From UBA8904 sp035448625 (lineage in GTDB: Bacteria; Desulfobacterota; Syntrophia; Syntrophales; Smithellaceae), in the NCBI GenBank assembly GCA_035448625.1, contig DAOTJI010000023.1, forward strand, positions 1-36,224: a stretch of DNA of 36,224 nt. The letters are read 5' to 3'. The notes beneath the pieces were generated by a model. That model worked only from the letters and a program-made list of their open reading frames with translations, made no database searches and was not told the origin of the DNA. Positions within the stretch are counted from its first letter, which is position 1; each line of letters begins with the position of its first letter. This document shows, in pieces, positions 9,817-17,124 of the stretch. A program made the translations under genes and the position numbers.

Positions 9817-10476
9817 ATGAAACTGATTGCTCCTTCGATTCTTTCCGCCGACGGCGGAAGGCTGGCTGAAGAAATTGCCTCGGTGGAAAAAGCCGGCGCG
9901 GACTGGATCCACGTGGACGTCATGGACGGGCATTTTGTCCCCAACATCACGATGGGGCCGGCCGTCATCAAGGCTTTGCGAAAAGCCACCCGGCTGCCTT
10001 TTGACGTGCACCTGATGATTCAAAACCCGGACGATTACATCGAAGCCTTTGCGGAAGCGGGTGCGGACTGGATCACCGTCCATGTGGAGGCGGCCACGCA
10101 TCTGCACCGCACGCTCGGGCAGATCAAAAAAGCCGGGAAAAAAGCCGGCGTTTCATTGAATCCCTCGACGCCGCTTTCTTCCGTGGAGGAAATCCTCCCC
10201 GACCTCGACCTGCTTTTGATCATGTCGGTCAATCCCGGATTCGGCGGACAGCAGTTCATTCAAAGCTCGCTTGCCAAAATCAGACGGGCCGCCCAAATGC
10301 TGGCCGGTGTGCCGACAAAACCTCTGCTGGAAGTGGACGGGGGGGTCACTCTGCAGAATATCGCGGCCATTGCAGGCGCGGGCGCGGATGTCCTGGTCGC
10401 GGGCGCGGCGGTTTTCCAAACGCCCGACTACGCCCAAACCATCGCCGCCCTCAAAGCCGAGGCCCACAAGACCTGA
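9817..10476 (+). CDS. rpe: Ribulose-phosphate 3-epimerase
   Basis: 219 residues, normal for Rpe. The TIM-barrel landmarks are clear: IAPSILSAD (4-12), HVDVMDGHFVPNITMGP (metal-binding His and Asp), DVHLMI, LIMSVNPGFGGQ and EVDGGV with the second catalytic Asp, and the phosphate-binding end GADVLVAGAAVF. It interconverts ribulose 5-phosphate and xylulose 5-phosphate in the pentose phosphate pathway. The ATG at 9817 follows GGAGA. The gene stands alone between the assembly gap and the convergent acyl-CoA dehydrogenase-type gene and has its own hairpin terminator. Confidence 0.97.
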   Translation: MKLIAPSILSADGGRLAEEIASVEKAGADWIHVDVMDGHFVPNITMGPAVIKALRKATRLPFDVHLMIQNPDDYIEAFAEAGADWITVHVEAATHLHRTLGQIKKAGKKAGVSLNPSTPLSSVEEILPDLDLLLIMSVNPGFGGQQFIQSSLAKIRRAAQMLAGVPTKPLLEVDGGVTLQNIAAIAGAGADVLVAGAAVFQTPDYAQTIAALKAEAHKT

Positions 10477-10507
10477 ACTTCTCCATGCCGCAATTCCGGT
10501 CCGTCTC

Positions 10508-10543
10508 AAAAAAAGGCGGCTCCGTTTTCACACGAAAGCCGCC
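10508..10543 (-). terminator. Rho-independent terminator of the hydroxyacyl-CoA dehydrogenase gene
   Basis: Minus strand: GGCGGCT (10543-10537) and AGCCGCC (10521-10515) form a 7-bp stem, followed directly by seven T (10514-10508). Confidence 0.85.
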
Positions 10544-10576
10544 CCCAATACAATCGTGACCAATATTTTTTACAGG

Positions 10577-10606
10577 TTCGACCATCTTTGGTCGAAATTA
10601 TTTTTT
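10577..10606 (+). terminator. Rho-independent terminator downstream of rpe
   Basis: TTCGACC (10577-10583), loop ATCTTT, GGTCGAA (10590-10596), then ATTA and six T (10601-10606). It overlaps the last codons of the convergent dehydrogenase gene. Confidence 0.75.
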
Positions 10607-11455
10607 GCTGTAATCATACACGCCGCGGCCGGATTTCCGCCCCAGGTTGCCGGCGCGGACCAGCTTGCGCAAAAGCGGCGACGGGCGGTACTTGTCGCCC
10701 AGTTCTCGGTGCATGCCCTCGCAGATTCGAAGCTGCGTATCCAGGCCGATCAGGTCGCCCAGCGCCAGAGGGCCGATGGGATGATTGCAGCCCAGCTGCA
10801 TGGCCTTGTCGATGTCCTCCGCCGTGGCCAGGCCTTCATCGAGAACAAAGAAGGCCTCGTTGATCATGGAGCATAGAATGCGGTTGACGACGAAGGCGGG
10901 AGCCTCGTTGACCATGACGACTTCCTTGCCCAGCTTCTTTCCCCAGGCTTTGGCGATCTCCACCGTCTCATCGGAGGTCTGCTGACCCCGGATGACTTCC
11001 AGGAGCTTCATCACCGGAACCGGATTGAAAAAATGCGTGCCGATGAAGCGCTCCGGTCTTTTCGTGATGGCCGCCATTTCCGTGATGCTTAAACCCGAGG
11101 TATTGGTGAAAAACAGGCAGTGCGGAGGAACGACGGCTTCGAGCTCTGCGTACACTTTTTTCTTCAAGTCCATCAGCTCGATCACCACCTCCACGACGAT
11201 GTCCGCGTCTTTGGCGGCCTCCCCGACATCCAGCGTCGGCTTGATCCGGCCCAAAATCGCCTCCATCTGCTCTTTCGTGATTTTCCCTTTTTCGGCGTCG
11301 CGGCCCAGGTTCTTTTTGATGGTGTTCATCCCGTTGTCGATGAAACGCTGTTCGATGTCCCTGAGCGTCACCTCATAGCCCGCCGCCGCGCAAACCTGCG
11401 CGATGCCGTTGCCCATCAACCCCGCGCCCAGAACGCAAATTTTCTTAATGTCCAT
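10598..11455 (-). CDS. hbd: 3-hydroxyacyl-CoA (3-hydroxybutyryl-CoA) dehydrogenase
   Basis: 285 residues, matching the short bacterial Hbd/PaaH type. The NAD site is VLGAGLMGNG at 7-16. TNTSGLSITEMA and the catalytic His in GTHFFNPVPVMKLLEV are present, and the C-terminal helical dimerisation domain ends with NLGRKSGRGVYDYSKK. It oxidises 3-hydroxyacyl-CoA to 3-oxoacyl-CoA (or the reverse) in beta-oxidation or butyrate-type metabolism. The ATG at 11455 follows GGAGGG. It is a single-gene unit with its own promoter and terminator. Such enzymes fit syntrophic fatty-acid or benzoate metabolism, but the gene alone does not prove it. Confidence 0.94.
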   Translation of the reverse strand: MDIKKICVLGAGLMGNGIAQVCAAAGYEVTLRDIEQRFIDNGMNTIKKNLGRDAEKGKITKEQMEAILGRIKPTLDVGEAAKDADIVVEVVIELMDLKKKVYAELEAVVPPHCLFFTNTSGLSITEMAAITKRPERFIGTHFFNPVPVMKLLEVIRGQQTSDETVEIAKAWGKKLGKEVVMVNEAPAFVVNRILCSMINEAFFVLDEGLATAEDIDKAMQLGCNHPIGPLALGDLIGLDTQLRICEGMHRELGDKYRPSPLLRKLVRAGNLGRKSGRGVYDYSKK

Positions 11456-11523
11456 AACACCCTCCGAATGATAAATTGTGATGCGGTCCCCCGCTTTTTC
11501 ATGCGTGGCCTGAATCCAGGCGA

Positions 11524-11552
11524 CGCTAACAGACGGACAAGCTTCCCGTCAA
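11524..11552 (-). promoter_or_regulatory. Possible promoter of the hydroxyacyl-CoA dehydrogenase gene
   Basis: Minus strand: TTGACG (11552-11547), 17-base spacer, TTAGCG (11529-11524). The -10 box is weak. It would give a leader of about 60 bases. Confidence 0.35.
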
Positions 11553-11591
11553 GAAAAATACCCGCCTTTTTTCATTGAATCCGTCGCCTCA

Positions 11592-12131
11592 ATGTGTAAA
11601 AATCGCCTCATGCATATCTACATCGACGGCTACAATCTGATCCGGCAGTCCGTCCGCCTGCGGCGCTTCGAGCGACACAGCCTCGAAGCCGGCCGTGACG
11701 CGCTCATTGACTGGCTGGCCCGGTACCGCAGCCGGAAAGGTCACCGGATCACCGTCGTCTTTGACGGCTGGGTGGGCGGCTCCGCCCGGGAAGAACGCGA
11801 TTACAAAGCCGGCATCTTCATCACTTATTCGCCCAAAGGCGTCAAGGCCGACGAAGTGCTCAAAGGCATCATCGCCTCTTCGGACGAGGAAATTCTGGTG
11901 GTTTCTTCCGACCGGGAAATCGCCTCTTATGCCGTCCGCCGGGGCAGGGCCGCTCTCTCCTCGCCGGAATTTGAATCCATCGTGGACCGGCAGATTGCGG
12001 CGACCGGCGAGGCATTCGCGGACAAAGAGGAAGAGGACGATGAGGACAGTCGTCTGAATCCCAAGAAGGGTCCGTCCCGCCGGCTGTCCCGGGCGCAAAA
12101 GCAGGCCCAATCGAAGATCAGAAAGCTTTAA
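11592..12131 (+). CDS. YacP-like NYN-domain protein (predicted ribonuclease)
   Basis: Up to 179 residues. An alternative ATG at 11610 gives MHIYIDGYNLI and fits the family N-terminus as well; neither has a clear ribosome site. The NYN/PIN-like acidic residues are visible: YIDGYN, VVFDGW, KADEVLKGII and VVSSDREIASYA. This is the YacP family, whose Bacillus member Rae1 cleaves mRNA on the ribosome (family knowledge). The C-terminus is an acidic stretch (EEEDDEDS) followed by a basic tail (KKGPSRRLSRAQKQAQSKIRKL region) that could bind RNA. The stop codon overlaps the convergent holA stop in a shared TTAA. Confidence 0.85.
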   Translation: MCKNRLMHIYIDGYNLIRQSVRLRRFERHSLEAGRDALIDWLARYRSRKGHRITVVFDGWVGGSAREERDYKAGIFITYSPKGVKADEVLKGIIASSDEEILVVSSDREIASYAVRRGRAALSSPEFESIVDRQIAATGEAFADKEEEDDEDSRLNPKKGPSRRLSRAQKQAQSKIRKL

Positions 12132-13474
12132 GCGCAGGCCTTGATGAGAAACCGCTCCAGCAGGATCCGCGGGTCGGTGGCCGATGATTTCATGGACCGG
12201 TCCATTTCCACCAGATCCTCAAGATAGCCCTGCAAAACCGAATACGAAAACCGGCGGCAGTTGCCAAGGGCCTTGTAAATCACGTAGGGATTCTTGCCGG
12301 GCAGAAAATCTTTCCCGGGCAGGTCCTCGGCCATGGCCGACACGGCAGGATAGATTTTTTTCTGAAACTGGGGGAATTCCATGCCCTGCGTCACGGGGGG
12401 CAGTTTGCCGGATTGCAGCAGGATGGAGGCCTGCAAAAGCATCCGGATCTCAAGGCCGACCATGGACAGGATCATCAAGGGAGGCTCGCCCTGATCCAGC
12501 AGGGCCTGGAGCGCCAGAAGCGCAGCGGACGCGTTTTTTTCGCTCAAAGCGTTCGTCAGATCAAAAACCCTGTCTTCTTTGGTTTTGCCGACGAGCGTTT
12601 CAACGTCCTCCTCGCCGATCACGGTCTTTTCTCCGGTGAAAACGATGAGCTTCTGCAGCTCATTGAGGGAAGAGCGGAGCTGAAATCCCGTCTTTTTCCC
12701 GAGCGCGGTCCAGGCCCCCGGCGTCAGACTTTTTCCGCAGGCCTGAAGCAGCTTGCGCGCTTCGTTCCTGAGCGTTTCCCGGGTTGCGGCTTCTCCCCGG
12801 ATGGCGCCAAAATGCAGGACCACTCCCGTTTGGTCGATGACCTTGAAAATTTTTTTCCTCTTGTCCACCGCTTCGGCGGTCAGCATCAGGCAATTTCCGG
12901 CGGGAAGCCCTCCGGCGAAAAGCTTTTCAAACGACTCGGAGAGATCGGTGTCGCCGCCGGACACCATGCCCCGGGCGGCGCAGACCTCAACGATCCGGGG
13001 CAGCCATGTGTGCCGGTCGTTCCCCGGGTCGTCCACCACGGCCCTGCGCCACTGCTCGTCGGTGATCTTCTGCCAGCCCGCACCCTGCAGATCCTCCCAG
13101 GCAAACCCGGACAGCTTTAAAAACGTCCGGAAAGACCGGACGGCTTTCTCCGGGTTTTCTCCGAGGTTCTCGCGGATTTTTTGGATCAGATCGCTCAGAT
13201 TTTCCTTGGATTGAAAGATCTCCGTGTTTCTGACCACGACCACTTTGCGGCCGCCCAGGAGCGACGGAGCCGAAAGACGGTCCCGGAGCAGATCGAAATC
13301 CGCCTCGCTTCCGTCGAGAAAAAAAAGGCCGAAATCCCGGTCGGACGGGGGTACGAGCAGGTCCAGGATATCGTGGAGCGCTTCCTGAATCAGGTATTCC
13401 TCCTCCCCGTAGAGAAGGTAGCAGGGTGCAACCTTGCCCTTTTTGAGATCAAGCAGGACTTTTTCCAGGGACAT
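12128..13474 (-). CDS. holA: DNA polymerase III delta subunit with a large insertion
   Basis: 448 residues from the ATG at 13474 (GGAG site upstream); a TTG at 13492 would add six. The usual length is about 340. The N-terminal clamp-opening domain is recognisable (CYLLYGEEEYLIQEAL, DRLSAPSLLGGRKVVVVRN), as are DKRKKIFK, the middle helical domain (NELQKLIVFTG, VGKTKEDRVFDLTNAL) and the C-terminal collar domain (MILSMVGLEIRMLLQ, YLEDLVEMDRSMKS). Between VVVVRN (78-83) and LMLTAEAVDKRKK (196-208) are about 110 residues where about 30 are normal, including FRTFLKLSGFAWEDLQ and TWLPRIVEVCAARG. It loads the beta clamp. It is convergent with the NYN gene and shares stop-codon bases with it. Confidence 0.9.
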   Translation of the reverse strand: MSLEKVLLDLKKGKVAPCYLLYGEEEYLIQEALHDILDLLVPPSDRDFGLFFLDGSEADFDLLRDRLSAPSLLGGRKVVVVRNTEIFQSKENLSDLIQKIRENLGENPEKAVRSFRTFLKLSGFAWEDLQGAGWQKITDEQWRRAVVDDPGNDRHTWLPRIVEVCAARGMVSGGDTDLSESFEKLFAGGLPAGNCLMLTAEAVDKRKKIFKVIDQTGVVLHFGAIRGEAATRETLRNEARKLLQACGKSLTPGAWTALGKKTGFQLRSSLNELQKLIVFTGEKTVIGEEDVETLVGKTKEDRVFDLTNALSEKNASAALLALQALLDQGEPPLMILSMVGLEIRMLLQASILLQSGKLPPVTQGMEFPQFQKKIYPAVSAMAEDLPGKDFLPGKNPYVIYKALGNCRRFSYSVLQGYLEDLVEMDRSMKSSATDPRILLERFLIKACA

Positions 13475-13507
13475 CAACGGTTCTCCGGACAAGAAAACTT
13501 GCGGCGT

Positions 13508-14158
13508 TTATACAATGACGTATTTCCGGATGTGTTTGACGACTTCTTCCGGTTCATCCATGATCTGGATCATTTCGATGTCAAAAGGCAGGATCATGTT
13601 TGTCCGCAGCATGGTGTCTTTCAGCCAGTCCAGAAGACCCCGCCAGTATTCGCTTCCCATCACGATGACGGGAAAACTTTTCACTCTCTTGGTCTGGATC
13701 AGCGTGAGGGCTTCAAAAAACTCGTCCATCGTGCCGTAGCCGCCCGGCATAATGATATAGGCGACGGCATACTTGACGAACATCACCTTGCGGATGAAGA
13801 AATATTTGTAATCGATTTGCAGATTGGCGTAAGGATTGGGCTTTTGTTCAAAGGGCAGTTTGATGTTCATCCCGACGGACTGTCCGCCGGCTTCCGCCGC
13901 GCCCTTGTTCGCGGCTTCCATGATGCCGGGACCGCCGCCGGTGATGACGGCAAATCCGTTTTGCACCAGAAGCCTGCCCAGTTTTTCCGCCTTTTGATAA
14001 TACGGGTCCTCCGGCTTGACGCGCGCCGAACCAAAGATGGTCACGCCGTTGTGAATTCGTGAAAGATCCTCGATCGAATCCACAAATTCCGCCATGATGC
14101 GAAAGATCCGCCAGGATTCCTCCTTGGACAATTCGTCGATGAGATACTGTCTTTCCAC
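13508..14158 (-). CDS. LOG-family protein (TIGR00730-like)
   Basis: 216 residues from a GTG at 14158 that has AAGGAG 8 bases upstream; a GTG at 14167 is almost on top of that site and is less likely. The LOG family motifs are clear: GGGPGIMEAANKG (about 74-86) and PGGYGTMDE (138-146), with a Rossmann-like fold. Relatives are cytokinin-activating or nucleoside 5'-monophosphate phosphoribohydrolases, often mislabelled lysine decarboxylase. The N-terminal 35 residues (ESWRIFRIMAEFVDSIEDLS) are the helical extension of the longer LOG subgroup. It lies 33 bases before holA on the same strand. Physiological substrate unknown. Confidence 0.88.
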   Translation of the reverse strand: MERQYLIDELSKEESWRIFRIMAEFVDSIEDLSRIHNGVTIFGSARVKPEDPYYQKAEKLGRLLVQNGFAVITGGGPGIMEAANKGAAEAGGQSVGMNIKLPFEQKPNPYANLQIDYKYFFIRKVMFVKYAVAYIIMPGGYGTMDEFFEALTLIQTKRVKSFPVIVMGSEYWRGLLDWLKDTMLRTNMILPFDIEMIQIMDEPEEVVKHIRKYVIV

Positions 14159-14286
14159 GCTGTGCACTCCTTCATGATGCCGACCGGCCCGAATGATCTT
14201 TCGCCTGCGCGCTCGGCTCTGAATGCCGACTCCGATGGGACCGGGCGCCTCGCCGGGGGGCGGAGTGAAGAATCCGCGCTTAAAGT

Positions 14287-14478
14287 TTAACTGCTGCGGC
14301 GGCGCTGAACTTTTGCCAGTCTGCGGCGCGCTTCGATGGTTTTTCTTTTCTTTTTGACCGAAGGCTTTTCATAGGCCCTGCGGACCTTCAGCTCCTTGAA
14401 CAAGCCGCTTTTCGACAGTTTGTTTTTCAGAATCTTAAGCGCCTTCTCCACATCGTTGTCAATCACTTTTACTTCCAA
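14287..14478 (-). CDS. rpsU: 30S ribosomal protein S21
   Basis: 63 residues. Recognised by KKLSKSGLFKEL-type spacing followed by RRAYEKPSVKKKRKTIEARRR, equivalent to the S21 signature REFYEKPSxxRKRK. I place the start at the TTG at 14478 because GAGGAGG lies 6 bases upstream and the protein then begins MEVKVIDNDVEKAL as S21 should. The upstream open frame reads through the structured leader and has no ribosome site. S21 is a small-subunit protein near the anti-Shine-Dalgarno end of 16S rRNA. It is preceded by a long leader with hairpins (14479 to about 14714). Confidence 0.92.
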   Translation of the reverse strand: MEVKVIDNDVEKALKILKNKLSKSGLFKELKVRRAYEKPSVKKKRKTIEARRRLAKVQRRRSS

Positions 14479-14714
14479 TGTCTTCCTCCTCGTGTCATGG
14501 TTTTTTTCCCCGGGGTTCTTGAAGGCCGGGGCGACGATTAAACGCAAAAAAAGGGCAGTCCGGCACACGGCCTGTGCCGACAACCACCCTCAAATTTGCA
14601 ATCGGTTTTAAATCACGCTCCCTGTTCGGAAAGCCCTTTTAAAAAAGCTTTCCCGCGGATTTTTTGCCCGCGTCGAATATGCCCCGCTGCGCGGATTTTT
14701 TTCCCCGCCGGGGA
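14479..14714 (-). other. Long structured 5' leader of rpsU
   Basis: With the promoter at 14721-14749 the rpsU transcript would carry about 235 untranslated bases. In order on the minus strand: a GGGG/CCCC hairpin near 14702-14715; two copies of AAAAAATCCGCG (rc of 14690-14701 and 14654-14665); a GGAAAGC/GCTTTCC stem (14653-14647 with 14634-14628) whose loop can also pair T with A; a terminator-like hairpin at 14579-14546; a CCCCGG/CCGGGG stem; then the ribosome site. I see no ORF with coding character in it. Confidence 0.45.
14546..14579 (-). terminator. Terminator-like hairpin inside the rpsU leader
   Basis: Minus strand: CGGCACA (14579-14573), loop GGCCG, TGTGCCG (14567-14561), eight bases, then seven T (14552-14546). 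It is about 70 bases before the rpsU start, so it would act as an attenuator if the upstream promoter is used, or as the end of an upstream transcript. Confidence 0.55.
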
Positions 14715-14720
14715 AGTATG

Positions 14721-14749
14721 CCTATATTCGATCCCCGTGAAAATTGCAA
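14721..14749 (-). promoter_or_regulatory. Likely promoter of rpsU
   Basis: Minus strand: TTGCAA (14749-14744), 17-base spacer, TATAGG (14726-14721). The -10 overlaps one half of an 8-base inverted repeat, ATATTCGA (14724-14731) and TCGAATAT (14673-14680). Confidence 0.45.
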
Positions 14750-14766
14750 CAAAAATAACGGGGTTT

Positions 14767-15576
14767 TTATTCGACCGGAAAACCGTCCTTTTTGCGTGCG
14801 AGCGTCCAGGCGGCGTCTTCGTATTTTTGGGTGAGCCGGCCGGCGAGCGCCTGCTCCTCCGGCGTCAATTCCCCCGGAACGAAATCGACGCCCAGCTCTT
14901 TGGAAAAACCCGCAAGCAGCGCGGCGCAGAGCGTCTCGGAGCTCACGGGCGGCGAAACCAGCTCATTGAAGCCGACCACGCGGCTTCTCAATCCGTCCGC
15001 CGGCTCCACGGAGCGGATGAGAGAGGCGGTCCTGGCCGGATCGAACGTCATCAGGAGCGATCCGTGCTGCAGGAAGCCCCCGTGCGACCGGATCTGCGCG
15101 CTGCCGCAGATTTTCCGGCCGTCGACCAGCAGCTCCCGGCCGGCCGGCTCGGAAAAACAGCAGGCCGCTCTTCCGGCTTTCCGGCCGGTTTCGGCCAGAC
15201 TTGCGCGGACGCCCAGCTCGGCCAGGCCGCGTGCCAGGCAGGAACTGATGATTTCATAGGTCCGGATAATGTTGTCGGGAAACCGGTGCTCTCCGCTTCC
15301 GGCCGCGACCGAATAGGTGACCTCATCCCGGTGATAAACGGCTTTCCCGCCGGTGATCCTGCGGACAAGATCGACCCCGGCCGAACGGCAGGCTCCGGCA
15401 TCGATTTCATTTTTCGCATCCTGAAAATAGCCGATGGAAACCGCCGCCGGACGCCAGCCGAAAAAACGCAGCGTCGGGGATCTGTCGTGTTTCAGGGTTT
15501 CCCGGAAAACGGCCTCGTCGATGGCCATATTTTGAAAGGCATTGTAGGATCGGTACGGGATCAACCGCCAGGTCAT
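14767..15576 (-). CDS. lplA: Lipoate-protein ligase A family protein
   Basis: 269 residues. The LplA/LipB-type core is visible: MAIDEAVFRE near the N-terminus, WRPAAVSIGYFQ, the RRITGGKAVYH motif (72-82), and the catalytic-type Lys155 in DGRKICGSAQ, followed by HGSLL. It ends shortly after a small C-terminal segment (TPEEQALAGRLTQKY) and is shorter than E. coli LplA. It could attach free lipoate, or be an octanoyl/lipoyl transferase of the LipM/LipL kind; sequence alone does not decide. It starts 9 bases after the stop of gcvH, an acceptor protein for lipoyl groups, which supports a role in lipoylating GcvH (inference). Confidence 0.88.
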   Translation of the reverse strand: MTWRLIPYRSYNAFQNMAIDEAVFRETLKHDRSPTLRFFGWRPAAVSIGYFQDAKNEIDAGACRSAGVDLVRRITGGKAVYHRDEVTYSVAAGSGEHRFPDNIIRTYEIISSCLARGLAELGVRASLAETGRKAGRAACCFSEPAGRELLVDGRKICGSAQIRSHGGFLQHGSLLMTFDPARTASLIRSVEPADGLRSRVVGFNELVSPPVSSETLCAALLAGFSKELGVDFVPGELTPEEQALAGRLTQKYEDAAWTLARKKDGFPVE

Positions 15577-15585
15577 AGGAGGGCT

Positions 15586-15981
15586 TCAGTCCGCTTCCTG
15601 CTGCAGAATGTAATCATGATAACCCGCCGCGTCCAGAAGATCATCGAGCTGCTCCATGTCGTCCATCTCGATCACCACCAGCCATCCCGTGTCATGGGGA
15701 TCGCTGTTGACGATGCCGATGTCGTCGTTGATGTCTTCGTTGACGCTGACAATGGTTCCGCTGACCGAAGCGATCAGGTCCACCACCGCTTTGGTGGATT
15801 CAATGGAGCCGAAGGCTTCGTCGCGCTCCACATACGTGTCGATTTCAGGAAATTCAACCGAGAGAATTTCCCCCAGACTCTCCTGGGCATAATCCGTAAT
15901 GCCGAGGGTCGCCATGTCTCCGTCAACCCGCACCCACACATGTTCCCGGCTGTACAGCAGGTCTTCTGGAAATACCTTCAT
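15586..15981 (-). CDS. gcvH: Glycine cleavage system H protein
   Basis: 131 residues, normal for GcvH. The N-terminus (YSREHVWVRVDGDMATLGITDYAQESLGEI region) and the lipoyl site, Lys64 in FGSIESTKAVVDL, are typical, with the second barrel half VSGTIVSVNEDI and the helix-rich C-terminus. It carries the aminomethyl group on lipoyl-lysine between the P, T and L proteins. No gcvT or gcvP is in this window; instead it lies between the aminopeptidase (18 bases upstream) and the lipoate ligase (9 bases downstream). Apart from glycine cleavage, GcvH can act as a lipoyl-relay protein, which would fit the ligase next door. Confidence 0.95.
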   Translation of the reverse strand: MKVFPEDLLYSREHVWVRVDGDMATLGITDYAQESLGEILSVEFPEIDTYVERDEAFGSIESTKAVVDLIASVSGTIVSVNEDINDDIGIVNSDPHDTGWLVVIEMDDMEQLDDLLDAAGYHDYILQQEAD

Positions 15982-15999
15982 AACAGGTCAACCTCAATG

Positions 16000-17088
16000 C
16001 TATTCAATGGTGATGAGGTCTTTGCTCATCGATGTGATCAATTCGCAACCGTTTTTTTTCACCAGCACCGTGTCCTCAATCCGAATCCCCCAGAGGCCGG
16101 GGTAGTAGATGCCCGGTTCAACCGTCAGGGTCATTCCGCTTCGCAACACATCGCGCGATGAGGGTGCCAGGCGCGGCGCTTCGTGAACCTCCAGCCCGAC
16201 GCCGTGGCCTGTCGAGTGGACAAAATATCGGCTGTGTTTTTTCCCCAGCGTCCGGCGCGCCAGCGCGTCGATCCGCGCCGCGTCCGCGCCCGCCTGAATG
16301 GAAGCGATGGCTTCATCGTGAGCCCGCTTGACGGCACGATAAGCATTTTTTTGACCCCGTGTCAATTCCCCAATTGCAAAGGTGCAGGTTTCATCGGAAC
16401 AGTACCCGTGAAAGCGGACGCCGAAATCCACCACGACGAAATCTCCGTGCCGGATCTTCCGGCGGGAAGGCTGCGCGTGCGGAAACGCCCCGTTTTCTCC
16501 GGAGGCGACGATGGTTTCAAAGGCGACCTGCTCGGCGCCCGCGCGACGCGCCTGCGTCTCCAGAAACAGGGCCGCTTCCCTCTCCGTCCAGCCCGGCCGA
16601 AGGGCGCAGGCGAGTTCCCTTACCGCCTTCGCCGCGATCGCCGCCGCCTGTTTCATCAGGACGATTTCCGCCCTGTCCTTGCACGCCCGCAGCATTCTCA
16701 GCTCTTCCTCGAGCGGAATCAGCTTTGCGTTTTTCAGCAGGGCCGAAAGCCGGTTATAGTCGCCTACGCTCATGCGCGACGGCTCGAAGCCGATTCTTTT
16801 AAGGTTCATTTTTGAGGCGGCCTGTTCAAGGCCCTGCAGCTTGTCGGCCACTTCGCAAACGGAAATCCCGTACACTTCCGTCCGGGCCTGCGCCGTGTAG
16901 CGGCCGTCCACCAGCAGACGGGCTTCGTCCCGGCCCGCCATCAGAAATCCTTCGCTGCCGGTAAATCCCGTGAGGTAGCGGATGTTGCAGATGTCGGTGA
17001 AGAGAATTCCGTCCGCTCCCCAGCGGGGAAATTTTTTCTGCAAGGAAGAGAGTCTTCGGGTCAAAGCGTTCCGGGAGGGTTGCTGCAT
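16000..17088 (-). CDS. pepP: Xaa-Pro aminopeptidase (M24B metallopeptidase)
   Basis: 362 residues from the ATG at 17088, which has AGGA upstream; a GTG at 17124, directly after the TPR-gene stop, would add 12. The N-terminal creatinase-like domain includes NIRYLTGFTGSEGFL. The 'pita-bread' catalytic domain shows all five metal ligands: Asp in VVVDFG, Asp in CSDETCTF, His in HSTGHGVGLEVHE, Glu in TVEPGIY and Glu in IRIEDTV. It removes N-terminal residues preceding proline, in the cytoplasm. It follows the type IV pilus genes and precedes gcvH, in the same direction with almost no gaps, so it is likely the pil transcript continuing. Confidence 0.92.
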   Translation of the reverse strand: MQQPSRNALTRRLSSLQKKFPRWGADGILFTDICNIRYLTGFTGSEGFLMAGRDEARLLVDGRYTAQARTEVYGISVCEVADKLQGLEQAASKMNLKRIGFEPSRMSVGDYNRLSALLKNAKLIPLEEELRMLRACKDRAEIVLMKQAAAIAAKAVRELACALRPGWTEREAALFLETQARRAGAEQVAFETIVASGENGAFPHAQPSRRKIRHGDFVVVDFGVRFHGYCSDETCTFAIGELTRGQKNAYRAVKRAHDEAIASIQAGADAARIDALARRTLGKKHSRYFVHSTGHGVGLEVHEAPRLAPSSRDVLRSGMTLTVEPGIYYPGLWGIRIEDTVLVKKNGCELITSMSKDLITIE

Positions 17089-17124
17089 GCAGGGGTCCTG
17101 TAGATCGGCCGGCTGTTCCGGCAC

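Noticed and set aside
8401..10476. Plus-strand open frame continuing through the N run into rpe
   Set aside because: Only the part from 9817 is real (rpe). The rest is antisense to kdtA and is held open by undetermined bases.
14732..14767. CCCCGT/ACGGGG hairpin followed by TTTTT on the plus strand near the lplA stop
   Set aside because: It points the wrong way for any gene here, and on the minus strand no T run follows, so I do not call it the lplA terminator.
14596..16161. 521-codon plus-strand open frame opposite lplA, gcvH and pepP
   Set aside because: Antisense shadow; no domain, no ribosome site, Arg/His/Gly-rich composition typical of such shadows.
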